64,000 nucleotides of DNA, taken from NCBI GenBank assembly GCA_964645915.1, contig CAZYDH010000004.1, forward strand, positions 65,068-129,067. The letters are read 5' to 3'. Both the position numbers and the translations under genes were made by a program. This stretch comes from JACNKV01 sp964645915 (GTDB lineage: Bacteria; Fidelibacterota; Marinisomatia; Marinisomatales; JACNKV01). The number at the start of each line of letters is the position of its first letter. The first letter of the stretch is position 1. Shown in pieces: positions 50,316 through 59,378 of the stretch. The notes beneath the pieces were generated by a model. The model was given only the letters and a program-made list of their open reading frames with translations, made no database searches and was not told where the DNA came from.

Positions 50316-51890
50316 TTATTTTGAGAGATCGTCTGTTAATAACTGTACTGCAATTGCAACTGAACCTTGCCCTGCATGAACACCTAGCGCAGGTCCAATA
50401 AAGGTTGTGATTACCCGATCGCATCCTGGGATGTTTTCAAATTCATGTTTAATTTGACCGATTTCCTCTTCACAGTTTCCATGAACTATTCCAACTCTGA
50501 ATGCGGTTTGAGAAGGAAGTTTTTTCAAAACATGTTTCACCAACTTCTTTGTCATGTTCTTCCGCCCGGTTATGACACCGGCAGGTTTAATTCCTTCTTT
50601 TTTGAAGGTTAAGATGGGAGTAATATGTAAGAAATCTGCTATCTTTTTAATAGTTGGTGATACTCGTCCTCCACGTACAGCATTGTCCAGTGATGCAAGT
50701 CCTATATAGATCTTTGTGTTTGTAATCGCTTGTTCTGCGATCTCCAGACTTTTCTTTACACTTAATCCTTTGGAGATTGCTTCAGCAACCCGAACTGTAA
50801 TAAGTCCCAAACCTATGGATCCGTTTTCAGAGTCTAAAATCGTAATATTCTTTTTTAGATTATCTTTAGCAGTTACCGCAGATTGAAACGTTCCGCTTAG
50901 AGCTGCCGGAAGGTGAATAGAAATAATATTTTTAGTCTGTTTGGAAAAAAGATTTGAATACAGTTTGCTGAAATCCCCGGGAGGTGGTTGTGAAGTTTGG
51001 GGATGAACACTGCTGGTTCTCAATTTATCCCAAAAGACTTGATCTGAAATTGTGATCTTATCTACAAAATCGTCTTTCCCAAAACGTAACCTGACCGGGA
51101 CAACATTAATATCATATTGATCTAATATCTCATTTGGGAGGTCACAGGTTGAATCGGTAACAACAATCGTTGATATCTCCTTGGATTTTCTGACAATTAA
51201 TTGATGGTCTTCATTTTGATCACTTTGATTAATGTAGAATTTTTTTCTTCGGATATCCCCTTTATGAATAAATGAATCTATCCCTTCTAAAATGTGAACA
51301 AATCCCTGTGCACCTGCATCGACGACATTGTGGGCAGTTAACACTGAAAGTTGGGAAGTCGTTTCCTTTAATTTTACTTTCGACTCTCTTAATGATTGTC
51401 GTAGACAATCTGTATAATCTGAAAATGATTCTCCGGCATTTTGCAGACTTTGAGCCCATCCCTGAAACAAGGTAAGAATAGTGCCTTCTTCCGGGTTTTC
51501 TATTGATCGTTTAGCATGACCGGCTGCTACTTCAAATGCTTTTGCGAACTCATGAATTTTAATCTTATGCTTTTGATGTACTGCTTTTGCAAATCCATCG
51601 AAAAAATGATAAAAAAGAAATCCGATATTTCCTCGGGCTTCTTCCCCTGAGATCTCTGAAATACTTTTCGCCATTGTGCTCAAATTCCGATTCACATGAT
51701 TTCCTGCTCGATTTACGACCGCTTTGAACATTGAGACCATATTAGACCCGGTATCATAATCCGGGACAGGGAATACATTTAATTTATTGATCGATTCTTC
51801 TAATGGGATAATATATTCATAGCCTGCCACTATGCAGTCATAATATCTATGTCCATCCAAATAATTAATTTCTACAGGGTGTTTTTCCAT
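50316..51890 (-). CDS. DhaL (DAK2)-DegV fusion, fatty-acid-kinase-like protein
   Basis: One 524-residue chain joining two normally separate proteins. Residues ~10-210 are a DhaL/DAK2 nucleotide-binding domain with LNVFPVPDYDTGSNM (both metal-binding aspartates kept; the usual DGD is DYD) and EEARGNIG. Residues ~240-520 are a DegV/EDD fatty-acid-binding domain with VVTDSTCDLPNEI, TSQPPPGDF, LSGTFQSA and PALGVHAGQGS. In Firmicutes, FakA (DhaL) phosphorylates fatty acids held by FakB (DegV); this fusion would carry both but lacks the rest of FakA. It heads the operon with the GMC and ALDH genes. Confidence 0.88.
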   Translation of the reverse strand: MEKHPVEINYLDGHRYYDCIVAGYEYIIPLEESINKLNVFPVPDYDTGSNMVSMFKAVVNRAGNHVNRNLSTMAKSISEISGEEARGNIGFLFYHFFDGFAKAVHQKHKIKIHEFAKAFEVAAGHAKRSIENPEEGTILTLFQGWAQSLQNAGESFSDYTDCLRQSLRESKVKLKETTSQLSVLTAHNVVDAGAQGFVHILEGIDSFIHKGDIRRKKFYINQSDQNEDHQLIVRKSKEISTIVVTDSTCDLPNEILDQYDINVVPVRLRFGKDDFVDKITISDQVFWDKLRTSSVHPQTSQPPPGDFSKLYSNLFSKQTKNIISIHLPAALSGTFQSAVTAKDNLKKNITILDSENGSIGLGLITVRVAEAISKGLSVKKSLEIAEQAITNTKIYIGLASLDNAVRGGRVSPTIKKIADFLHITPILTFKKEGIKPAGVITGRKNMTKKLVKHVLKKLPSQTAFRVGIVHGNCEEEIGQIKHEFENIPGCDRVITTFIGPALGVHAGQGSVAIAVQLLTDDLSK

Positions 51891-51914
51891 AATGCTTGCT
51901 TCTCTTTTGGTTAA

Positions 51915-51926
51915 ATTACACGTAAT
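51915..51926. promoter_or_regulatory. Short inverted repeat upstream of the DhaL-DegV gene
   Basis: ATTAC-AC-GTAAT, five-base arms, 25 bases before the start codon. Position suits an operator for a lipid-responsive regulator, but the match is short and may be chance. Confidence 0.25.
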
Positions 51927-51948
51927 ACAAACAAGTTACAAGAGGCGG

Positions 51949-51990
51949 AAAAAACAATCCGGTGAAAGGAAATAACCTAACACCGGATTG
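51949..51990 (-). terminator. Intrinsic terminator after argF
   Basis: On the minus strand CAATCCGGTG (51981-51990), a 16-base loop, CACCGGATTG (51955-51964), then six Ts: a perfect 10-base-pair stem with a T-run, 21 bases after the argF stop. It ends the long kds-lpt-hsl-argF region and separates it from the DhaL-DegV operon. Confidence 0.88.
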
Positions 51991-52011
51991 GATTAATAAA
52001 AGCAGTAATAT

Positions 52012-52926
52012 CTATTCAGAAAGCAAAGAAACCATAATCGCATTTTGTGCATGCATTCGATTTTCTGCTTCATCGAATACAATTGAATAAGGTGCTTCCA
52101 TTACACCATCGGTTACTTCACGATCACGCTCTGCGGGTAAACAATGCATAAACAAAGTTTCTTTGCCGGTTGAATCCATTAATTCTTCATTTACCTGAAA
52201 TTCTGAAAATATTGTCCCGCGTTCATCTGCTTCAGATTTTTGACCCATAGATGCCCACACATCTGTATAGATAACATCAGCTCCTTTTACAGCGGTTTTT
52301 AGATCGTGTGTGATTTCAACGGTTGAGATATCGCTATTTTTCACTTTCTGTACTGTGCCCATATCTGGCTCGTAACCTTCAGGACAAGCACATACAAATT
52401 CCATAGGTAATCGCGTTGCCAACTGAAGCCAAGAGTGTACAATATTGTTTCCATCTCCCACATACACAATTTTCAGATCATCCAAAGTTTTTCTATGTTC
52501 CTGAACGGTTAATATATCGGCCATAATTTGACAAGGGTGATTATAATCGGTTAATCCGTTGATAATTGGGCTTGTAGAATATTTGGCTAATTCTAAGATG
52601 TGTTTATGCTCAAACAATCGAGCCATGATCATATCATTATAACGACTCACAACTCGAGCAATATCTTTTACGGCTTCTCTTTTCCCGATCCCGATGTCAT
52701 TTGGACCAAGATATAATGCATGTCCTCCCATCCATGAAAAACCCGTCTCAAATGAGATGCGCGTCCGTGCAGATGGTTTTGCAAAGATCATCGCCAACGA
52801 TCGATTCTTAAACGGCTTATAATCTTCCTTATTATAAAATTTTGCTTTGATCTCTTTTGCTAAATCAAGTAACCCTAAGATTTCATCTGATGTCAGATCT
52901 TCAAGATGTAAAAAATGTTTAGTCAT
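52012..52926 (-). CDS. argF: Ornithine carbamoyltransferase
   Basis: Makes citrulline from ornithine and carbamoyl phosphate in arginine synthesis (304 aa, normal). The carbamoyl-phosphate loop is SARTRISFETGF (STRTR-type) near 52-63, followed by HPCQIMADILT, the ornithine DVWASMGQ region and the HCLPAERDREV cysteine loop with the catalytic cysteine. It lies 55 bases after hslU; the terminator after it shows it is last in its transcript. Confidence 0.94.
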   Translation of the reverse strand: MTKHFLHLEDLTSDEILGLLDLAKEIKAKFYNKEDYKPFKNRSLAMIFAKPSARTRISFETGFSWMGGHALYLGPNDIGIGKREAVKDIARVVSRYNDMIMARLFEHKHILELAKYSTSPIINGLTDYNHPCQIMADILTVQEHRKTLDDLKIVYVGDGNNIVHSWLQLATRLPMEFVCACPEGYEPDMGTVQKVKNSDISTVEITHDLKTAVKGADVIYTDVWASMGQKSEADERGTIFSEFQVNEELMDSTGKETLFMHCLPAERDREVTDGVMEAPYSIVFDEAENRMHAQNAIMVSLLSE

Positions 52927-52981
52927 TTCATCTCCATATTATTCATGTAAGCTAATTAATCAGGAAAAACACAAAGTACGA

Positions 52982-54334
52982 TCACAAAATGTAACGACTT
53001 AAATCCTGATCTTGGGCTATATCTTTTAAACGTTCTTCAACTTTCTTGTCTGTGATTGTTACAGTTTTTGTGTCTCCTTTACTCTGTTCAAACAGATAAT
53101 CATCCAAAAGCGTGGTCATAATTGTATGCAATCGCCTTGCACCAATATTTTCAGTTTGTTTATTCACACTTGTAGCGAATTTAGCAATCGCTTTGATTGC
53201 TCCTTTTGTAAAAACTAACTCCACGCCTTCGGTATCTAATAATGCCTGATACTGCTTAATCAATGCTGATTTTGGATGAGTAAGGATTTTTACAAAATCA
53301 TTCGTTGTCAATTTATCCATCTCAACTCGGATCGGGAATCGACCTTGTAATTCAGGGATCATATCGGACGGAGTAGATACATGAAACGCTCCAGCCGCAA
53401 TAAACAGAATGTGATCTGTTTTGATAATCCCATATTTTGTCCTTACTGAGCTTCCTTCAACAATGGGTAAAATATCACGCTGGACACCTTCTCGACTGAT
53501 ATCCGGACCGGCTGCACCATCTTTTCCGGCTATTTTATCGATCTCATCTAAAAACACAATTCCATTGTTTTCAACTCGTTCTTTTGCAAAACGAATCACT
53601 TCATCTTGATCGATTAGTCGATGAGCTTCAATTTCTTTTAATACATCTCTTGCCTCAGATACCTTCAGTCGGCGTTTCTTTTTACTCCCAGGTAGGACGG
53701 ATGACAACATATCTTTGATATTGGTTGCCATATCTTCCATCCCTCCAAAAGGACCAACAACCTGCATTAGTGGAACACTGTCTTCCGGAATATTTAACTC
53801 AATTTCACGGGATTCAAAATCGCCCTTTTGCAATTTTTTCATAAGACGGCTTTGATTTCGTTGAAAACGCTCTTCTGCTTCAGAAGATTGTCTCCTTTCA
53901 CCGGTTAGCGTCTCTGCAGGAAATAATAAGTTTAATATTCTTTTTTCCGCAAGAATAGCTGCTTCTGATTCAACCTTTTTTTCAAACTCACGGCTCACCA
54001 TATTTACAGCAATATCCATTAGGTCTCTGATCATGGATTCCACATCTCTGCCAACATAACCGACTTCAGTAAACTTACTGGCCTCGATTTTTAAAAAAGG
54101 AGCATTCGTCAGACTGGCAAGTCGCCTTGCGATCTCAGTTTTTCCGACTCCGGTCGACCCAATTAAAATGATGTTGTTAGGTACAATTTCATCCTTCATG
54201 GGTCCAGAAATCTGTTGGCGTCTCCAACGATTTCGCATCGCGATGGCCACCGCCCTCTTTGCTTTCTGCTGTCCAACAATGAATGAATTCAGTTCACGGA
54301 CGATCTGTTTTGGAGTAAGTTCGTTCAATTTCAT
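52982..54334 (-). CDS. hslU: ATP-dependent protease ATPase subunit HslU
   Basis: The AAA+ unfoldase of the HslUV (ClpYQ) protease (450 aa, normal). N-terminal LTPKQIVRELNSFIVGQQKAKRAVA, Walker A GSTGVGKTEIARR near 58-70, the GYVGRDVESMIRDL pore-region, Walker B GIVFLDEIDKIAG, the intermediate domain between, and the C-terminal DLSRYIL that inserts into HslV. It starts four bases inside the hslV stop region (ATGA-type overlap), so the two subunits are coupled. Confidence 0.96.
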   Translation of the reverse strand: MKLNELTPKQIVRELNSFIVGQQKAKRAVAIAMRNRWRRQQISGPMKDEIVPNNIILIGSTGVGKTEIARRLASLTNAPFLKIEASKFTEVGYVGRDVESMIRDLMDIAVNMVSREFEKKVESEAAILAEKRILNLLFPAETLTGERRQSSEAEERFQRNQSRLMKKLQKGDFESREIELNIPEDSVPLMQVVGPFGGMEDMATNIKDMLSSVLPGSKKKRRLKVSEARDVLKEIEAHRLIDQDEVIRFAKERVENNGIVFLDEIDKIAGKDGAAGPDISREGVQRDILPIVEGSSVRTKYGIIKTDHILFIAAGAFHVSTPSDMIPELQGRFPIRVEMDKLTTNDFVKILTHPKSALIKQYQALLDTEGVELVFTKGAIKAIAKFATSVNKQTENIGARRLHTIMTTLLDDYLFEQSKGDTKTVTITDKKVEERLKDIAQDQDLSRYIL

Positions 54335-54873
54335 CCCTCCAAAACTGTGATGGAGTCATTGGTATAAATACAGAGTTCAGATGCAATTTTCAAAGAAGCC
54401 GCGACAATCTCTTTTGATCCCATTGTGGTTTTCTTCAGGTAAGCTGTTGCAGCTGCTTGTGCATAACCTCCCCCTGAACCGATAGCAATAATGGGACCAT
54501 CCGGTTCGATCACATTTCCGTCTCCAGATAGGATAAAACTCGATTTTTTATCCATTAACGCTAGAAGCGCATCTAGATTTCGAAGATATTTATCCATTCT
54601 CCATTCTTTTGCTAACTCAACAACGGATCGTTTTAGATCTCCGTCAAATTCCTCAAGTTTCTGTTCAAATTTTTCGAACAGTGTTAAAGCGTCGGCTGCA
54701 GCTCCGGCAAACCCACCAAGAATCGTACCATTCTCTACATCAAAACTTCTGACTTTAACCGCTTTTTGTTTTAATGCCATTTCGCCAAATGTAACCTGCC
54801 CGTCACCACCCATCGCGATCTTATTCTTTTTCCGAACACCGAGAATGGTTGTCGATCTAATTTCTGGTTTCAT
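54331..54873 (-). CDS. hslV: ATP-dependent protease peptidase subunit HslV
   Basis: The threonine protease subunit of HslUV (180 aa from ATG 54873). The start is placed here because the family begins just before the catalytic threonine; the frame reaches back to 54948 but that would overlap hflC and add 25 residues. The N-terminus reads MKPEIRS-TTILGVRKKNK, so a seven-residue propeptide must be removed to expose the threonine nucleophile. The AMGGDGQVTFG motif and GSGGGYAQAAA are conserved. Confidence 0.94.
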   Translation of the reverse strand: MKPEIRSTTILGVRKKNKIAMGGDGQVTFGEMALKQKAVKVRSFDVENGTILGGFAGAAADALTLFEKFEQKLEEFDGDLKRSVVELAKEWRMDKYLRNLDALLALMDKKSSFILSGDGNVIEPDGPIIAIGSGGGYAQAAATAYLKKTTMGSKEIVAASLKIASELCIYTNDSITVLEG

Positions 54874-54880
54874 CCTTTGA

Positions 54881-55732
54881 TTATTCTCCTTCAAGCAACA
54901 GTTTGAATAATTGCGTATTTGAAGGAAGAACCAATGTGGTTTGTTCATCTAATGTTTTACGGTAAACATCCAATGTGCGGAGAAATTCATAGAAATCAGG
55001 AGATGCACCAAATGCATTTGCATAGATCTCTAATGCTTTGGACTCCCCAAAACCACGAATTTCTTCAGATAATTTATACGCATCGGCTAAAATAATAGTC
55101 TTGTCTTTATCCGTGGAGGCACGAATTTTTTGAGCTTCTTCTTCTCCCTCTGACCGAAATTTGTTGGCTTGGCGTTTTCGCTCCGCATCCATACGAGCAT
55201 AAATCGATTTCTCGTTTTCACTTGGGAGGTCAACGCGTTTAATCCGAACATCCAAAACTTCAATTCCGTAAGATTTTGCCGATTTATCACTGGCACTCGT
55301 AATCTGTTCCATGATCAACTCGCGGTTTTCAGTGATTATCTCTGACATATTATGTGTACCTAATTCACGACGCAATTCAGAATACACAATGTCATCCAAT
55401 CGTGTTACAGCGGTTGGAATTGCTTGTACTGTTTGTAAAAATAGCAACGGATCTATAATTCTCCATCGAACATAATTGTCCACGATCAATGTTTTCTTAT
55501 CCTTACTAAGGACTTCTTCCGGTGGAACATCATATTCCAAAAGTCGATTATCAAAAACCACTGAGTTTTGGACAGGGGCCGGTAGTTTAAAGTGTAAACC
55601 CGGTTCTTGGATTGTTCTGACAGGTTTTCCAAACTGCAAAATCACAACTTGTTCTGTTGTATCAACAATAAATACTGTTGAGAATATGACTAGCAGAGCT
55701 AATACAATTAAGGCAATAATTCCTTTTTTCAT
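54881..55732 (-). CDS. hflC: Membrane protease modulator HflC
   Basis: A 283-residue SPFH/prohibitin-domain protein that with HflK forms a cage around FtsH and modulates membrane-protein turnover. One N-terminal transmembrane helix (about 4-24), then the band-7 domain (VVILQFGKPVRTIQEPGLHFKLP, VDNYVRWRI) and a coiled-coil rich in E, K and R (RMDAERKRQANKFRSEGEEEAQKIRAST). It overlaps hflK by four bases and precedes hslV by seven, so two protease-quality-control systems are cotranscribed. Confidence 0.93.
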   Translation of the reverse strand: MKKGIIALIVLALLVIFSTVFIVDTTEQVVILQFGKPVRTIQEPGLHFKLPAPVQNSVVFDNRLLEYDVPPEEVLSKDKKTLIVDNYVRWRIIDPLLFLQTVQAIPTAVTRLDDIVYSELRRELGTHNMSEIITENRELIMEQITSASDKSAKSYGIEVLDVRIKRVDLPSENEKSIYARMDAERKRQANKFRSEGEEEAQKIRASTDKDKTIILADAYKLSEEIRGFGESKALEIYANAFGASPDFYEFLRTLDVYRKTLDEQTTLVLPSNTQLFKLLLEGE

Positions 55733-56706
55733 TTTTTACCTCCTTTATTGGCATCTCCCAAATTCAATAAATTCAGTAGATTCCCATTTTCTCCACTCGG
55801 GACAATATATTTTTCAATGCCGGGTAATACTTCCTCCATAGTTTCAAGATAAAGACGTTTCTTTGTGATATCTTTTGCTTTATTATATTTTTCCAGCATT
55901 TTTACAAATTTAGCCACGTCTCCCTCAGAGCGTTTGATACGTGCTTCAGAGAAACCCTCAGCTTCTCTGATCATGGCTTGTGCTTCTCCCCTTGCTTTCG
56001 GGATTACATCATTCCGATAACCTTCGGCTTGATTGACCATTCGATTTTTATCTTCTTTTGCTGAGGCAACATCTTTAAATGCAGAAATAACTTGTTGGGG
56101 TGGAGACACATCTTGTAGCTGAACCGCAACTACAAAGATACCGGTTTCATATTGATCCAAAATGGCTTGTAACAATTCCTTTGTTTCTTCCTGGATCATA
56201 AATTTACCGGACGTTAATGCTTCATCAATTCCATGACGACCCACGACAGTTCTCAAAGATGCTTCCGATGCTTCTCGAACGGTTAATTCCGGTTTAACAA
56301 ATTTAAACAGATAGGATGTTGGATCTTTGATCTTGTACTGTACAATCATTTCAGCATCGACAATATTTTCATCACCCGTTAACATCAGACTTTCCTGTTC
56401 TACAGATCGCACCTGATTGTTCCGCAGAGTACGAAAACCTATCTCAACACGTTTGACTTCTGTGACTTTGGGTGTATTGACGACTTCGATCGGGTATGGG
56501 AAATGGTACCGAAGTCCTGATTGGACGACACGAGTCACCTTCCCGAATGTACGCACAACTCCGACTTCATCCGGACCGACGCTGTACACACCTGTTAATA
56601 ACCATAAAACCAGAGCAATCCCTACAATAGGGAACACACCCAGTTTTAATATTTTTTCAGGGATATTGATTTCTTGATCCCCGACAACAATACGTCTGGC
56701 AGACAT
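55729..56706 (-). CDS. hflK: Membrane protease modulator HflK
   Basis: The larger partner of HflC (325 aa; the proline/glycine-rich N-terminal extension of E. coli HflK is absent). A transmembrane helix at about 26-46, then the SPFH domain (VGPDEVGVVRTFGKVTRVVQSGLRYHFPYPIE), a coiled coil with NQAEGYRNDVIPKARGEAQ, and a C-terminal YLETMEEVLPGIEKYIV segment typical of HflK. Operon position between rpoN and hflC. Confidence 0.93.
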   Translation of the reverse strand: MSARRIVVGDQEINIPEKILKLGVFPIVGIALVLWLLTGVYSVGPDEVGVVRTFGKVTRVVQSGLRYHFPYPIEVVNTPKVTEVKRVEIGFRTLRNNQVRSVEQESLMLTGDENIVDAEMIVQYKIKDPTSYLFKFVKPELTVREASEASLRTVVGRHGIDEALTSGKFMIQEETKELLQAILDQYETGIFVVAVQLQDVSPPQQVISAFKDVASAKEDKNRMVNQAEGYRNDVIPKARGEAQAMIREAEGFSEARIKRSEGDVAKFVKMLEKYNKAKDITKKRLYLETMEEVLPGIEKYIVPSGENGNLLNLLNLGDANKGGKK

Positions 56707-56780
56707 ATTTGACTCCTTTCGATTGATACATATAATATGTAATTACTCATTCTATTATGAAAATCCCTTCATTATCTACT

Positions 56781-58115
56781 TTATATTTCTCTTCTTAATC
56801 TAGCGACAGGAATGTTCATTTGTTCCCGATATTTTGCAACCGTACGCCTTGCAATTGACATTGAGCGCTCATTTAGTTTTTCAACCAGCGTTTCATCATT
56901 CAATGGAGATTGTTTATCCTCTGTATCAATTATCTTTTTTAAGATACGTTTGATAACATGATTACTCACTTCTCTTCCATCTCTTAGAATTACTTTATCC
57001 GTAAAGAAATATTTCAACTCAAAAACACCGTAAGGCGTATCAGCATACTTCCCACGTGTAGATCGACTAATTGTGGATATGTCCATCTGAATATCATCCG
57101 CTACATCCTGAAGTTTCATCGGAATTAAATTATGTATATCTCCGGTAAAAAATTCAGGCTGTTTATTAATAATAGATCGCATGACCTTTGTTAAAGTAAT
57201 ATTTCTCTGTCGAATTGCCTCTAAAAACCATTGTGCGGTTTCTACTTTTCCTTTAATAAATGAATGAGCTTCTTTCCCGACTTGTTCCTGCTCTTCCATC
57301 ATAGCTAAATAATCTGGATTTACTTTTAATTCCGGGATTCCACTATCGTTAATTAAAATTATCCAATTATCATTTTGCTTTCGTACGATTAGATCAGGGA
57401 CAATTATTTCATCTTTTGAAAAACGAATTCCTTCACCCGGCTTGGGATTTAGATGAGAAATGATATGAATTGCATCAGAAAGATCTTCTTTCGATAAATT
57501 CAATTGTTTCTCAATTTTCTCGAAACTTTTCTTTATAAAAAGATCAAAATGTTGATCGATAATCAAGTACGCATCGGACTCTTTTTGATCATCTAATTGA
57601 ACGAGGAGACATTCTTGAAGGTCTCGTGAAGCAATCCCTTTCGGCTCCATCCTTTGGACCAAATGTAAAATTGGTTCGATCTCGCTTTCAGTTCGATTAA
57701 ATCGATCAGCAATTAAAAGTAATTCGGTTCCTAAATATCCTCTTTCATCTACATTCCAAAGAATTTCCTCAGCAATTACTTTATCAAATTCATTAAGATC
57801 ATAATCATCCAATTGCTTGATTACTTTCTCAATAAAGTCCTGTTCTTCAGGTTGAGGGAGATCAAGACTTTCCTTTCGTAGGTTGATAGATTTTTCTCGC
57901 TCATATTCATCATCATCAGAGGTGAGATCATACTCTTCCTCAACCGATTCTTTTTCTTTTTCGGGATCTTCCTGATCTAATACCGGATTGACCTCTAATT
58001 CATTCAGAATAGCTTCTTCTAAACTAAGATTGTTTAACTGAAGAAGTTTCGCCTGTAGAATCTGCTGAGGAGATAAGGTTTGTTTTTGAGTGAGTTTTTG
58101 GGATAATCTTACCAT
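56781..58115 (-). CDS. rpoN: RNA polymerase sigma-54 factor
   Basis: Sigma-54 (444 aa) directs transcription from -24/-12 promoters with AAA+ activators. Glutamine/leucine-rich region I at 1-50 (LTQKQTLSPQQILQAKLLQLNNLSLEEA... type), an acidic linker at about 50-85, the core-binding domain, the helix-turn-helix (LQDVADDIQMDISTISRSTRGKY) and the RpoN box ARRTVAKYRE near the end. It overlaps the lptB stop by one base, a gene order also conserved in Proteobacteria (lptB-rpoN). Confidence 0.95.
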   Translation of the reverse strand: MVRLSQKLTQKQTLSPQQILQAKLLQLNNLSLEEAILNELEVNPVLDQEDPEKEKESVEEEYDLTSDDDEYEREKSINLRKESLDLPQPEEQDFIEKVIKQLDDYDLNEFDKVIAEEILWNVDERGYLGTELLLIADRFNRTESEIEPILHLVQRMEPKGIASRDLQECLLVQLDDQKESDAYLIIDQHFDLFIKKSFEKIEKQLNLSKEDLSDAIHIISHLNPKPGEGIRFSKDEIIVPDLIVRKQNDNWIILINDSGIPELKVNPDYLAMMEEQEQVGKEAHSFIKGKVETAQWFLEAIRQRNITLTKVMRSIINKQPEFFTGDIHNLIPMKLQDVADDIQMDISTISRSTRGKYADTPYGVFELKYFFTDKVILRDGREVSNHVIKRILKKIIDTEDKQSPLNDETLVEKLNERSMSIARRTVAKYREQMNIPVARLRREI

Positions 58116-58852
58116 CAGTCCAGTCTAAATTTTTCTCCTAAATACAACCGTCTGGCTTCTTTATCTTCAGACAGATCTTTCGAAGTCCCTGATTTCAATA
58201 TTTTTCCTTCAAATAATAAATAAGAGCGATCAGTGATTGACAGAGTTTCTCGAACATTATGATCGGTTATGAGCACACCAATATTACGATCTTTAAGAGA
58301 ATGAACGATTGATTGGATATCTTCCACTGCAATAGGGTCTACTCCTGCAAAGGGTTCATCCAGTAAAATAAAATCCGGGTCCATTGCAAGTGTTCGGCAA
58401 ATTTCTACTCTTCTTCGTTCACCGCCTGACAAACTATGACCTTTATTCTTTTTTAAATGTTCAACTCCAAGATCATTAAGAAGACGATTAATTTTATCTT
58501 TGCGTTCTTTTTTATTTAAACTCGTCATTTCTAAAACAAGATTTAAATTGTCCTCTACAGAAAGCTTTCCAAAAATAGAGGGTTCCTGTGATAAATATCC
58601 TATCCCTAGCCGAGATCGTTGATACATCGCATGGTTGGAAATATTTACATCATCTAAAAATATATTACCTTTTGTGGGTTTTATCATTCCGGTAATCATA
58701 TAAAATGTGGTTGTTTTCCCTGCCCCGTTCGGACCTAAAAGTCCAACAATTTCACCTTTATTAACACTTAAACTAACATCCTGTACAACCCAGCGTCTTC
58801 CGTATTTTTTAAATAAATTTGCGGCGTGTAATTTTTGGTGGTTTTTACTCAT
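58115..58852 (-). CDS. lptB: LPS export ABC transporter ATPase LptB
   Basis: The ATPase that powers lipopolysaccharide extraction from the inner membrane (245 aa). Walker A GPNGAGKTTT, Q-loop YLSQEPSIFGKLSVEDNL, ABC signature LSGGERRRVEICR, Walker B FILLDEPFAGVDPIAV and H-loop ITDHNVRET are all present and of the LptB subtype. It overlaps lptC by eight bases. LptFG partners are not in the window. Confidence 0.95.
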   Translation of the reverse strand: MSKNHQKLHAANLFKKYGRRWVVQDVSLSVNKGEIVGLLGPNGAGKTTTFYMITGMIKPTKGNIFLDDVNISNHAMYQRSRLGIGYLSQEPSIFGKLSVEDNLNLVLEMTSLNKKERKDKINRLLNDLGVEHLKKNKGHSLSGGERRRVEICRTLAMDPDFILLDEPFAGVDPIAVEDIQSIVHSLKDRNIGVLITDHNVRETLSITDRSYLLFEGKILKSGTSKDLSEDKEARRLYLGEKFRLD

Positions 58853-59378
58853 GTTTTCTTCCCGTTACTCCTGAAGGATGAAGAATAATCCAATGATCCA
58901 TACTAATATCTGATTCGAACCCGACACCATACAATGTGTCATCTAATGTGGTGGTTACCATCACCGGATTGTCAGTATAGATCAATTCAATTTCATGATC
59001 CCATGACAATGTATCCGTGAACAAAGTTACACCACTGTCAGATTTTACAATTACATTCCCAATGGCACGCATAAAATTCGATTTTTCATCTACTTCGGCA
59101 TATTCTGCAGTTAACAGTGAGGAATGTGATTCATCACTGTTATAAAAATCAACCATGACCGAGCCATCCAGAAGAATAGAAAGTTTTTCATTATACTTTT
59201 CAAGATGATCCGCGCGAACATAGGCTCGTTTTACGCCCTCATCGGTCAAGGTAATCACAGGAGACCAACTCTCTTGATCCGGAAAATCACTGCTCGATTG
59301 CCCTTTTTGTTGTGGAAGTTCTGAAGTACAACCCATTAAAATGAATATTATCCAGATTAGTGTAAAAAATCGATTCAT
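58845..59378 (-). CDS. lptC: LptC-family LPS transport protein, predicted lipoprotein
   Basis: A 177-residue LptC/OstA-fold protein of the LPS bridge. The beta-jellyroll strands are visible (AYVRADHLEKYNEKLSILL, LLTAEYAEVDEKSNFMRAIGNVIVKSDSG, DTLYGVGFESD). Unlike E. coli LptC, which has an uncleaved membrane helix, this one has a lipobox (FILMGC, cysteine at 17), so it is probably lipid-anchored. It overlaps kdsC by four bases. The lptA gene expected between lptC and lptB is absent. Confidence 0.83.
   Translation of the reverse strand: MNRFFTLIWIIFILMGCTSELPQQKGQSSSDFPDQESWSPVITLTDEGVKRAYVRADHLEKYNEKLSILLDGSVMVDFYNSDESHSSLLTAEYAEVDEKSNFMRAIGNVIVKSDSGVTLFTDTLSWDHEIELIYTDNPVMVTTTLDDTLYGVGFESDISMDHWIILHPSGVTGRKHE

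Noticed and set aside
54491..54880. 129-codon plus-strand open frame opposite hslV
   Set aside because: Antisense to hslV, whose sequence is fully conserved; serine/proline-rich shadow translation only.
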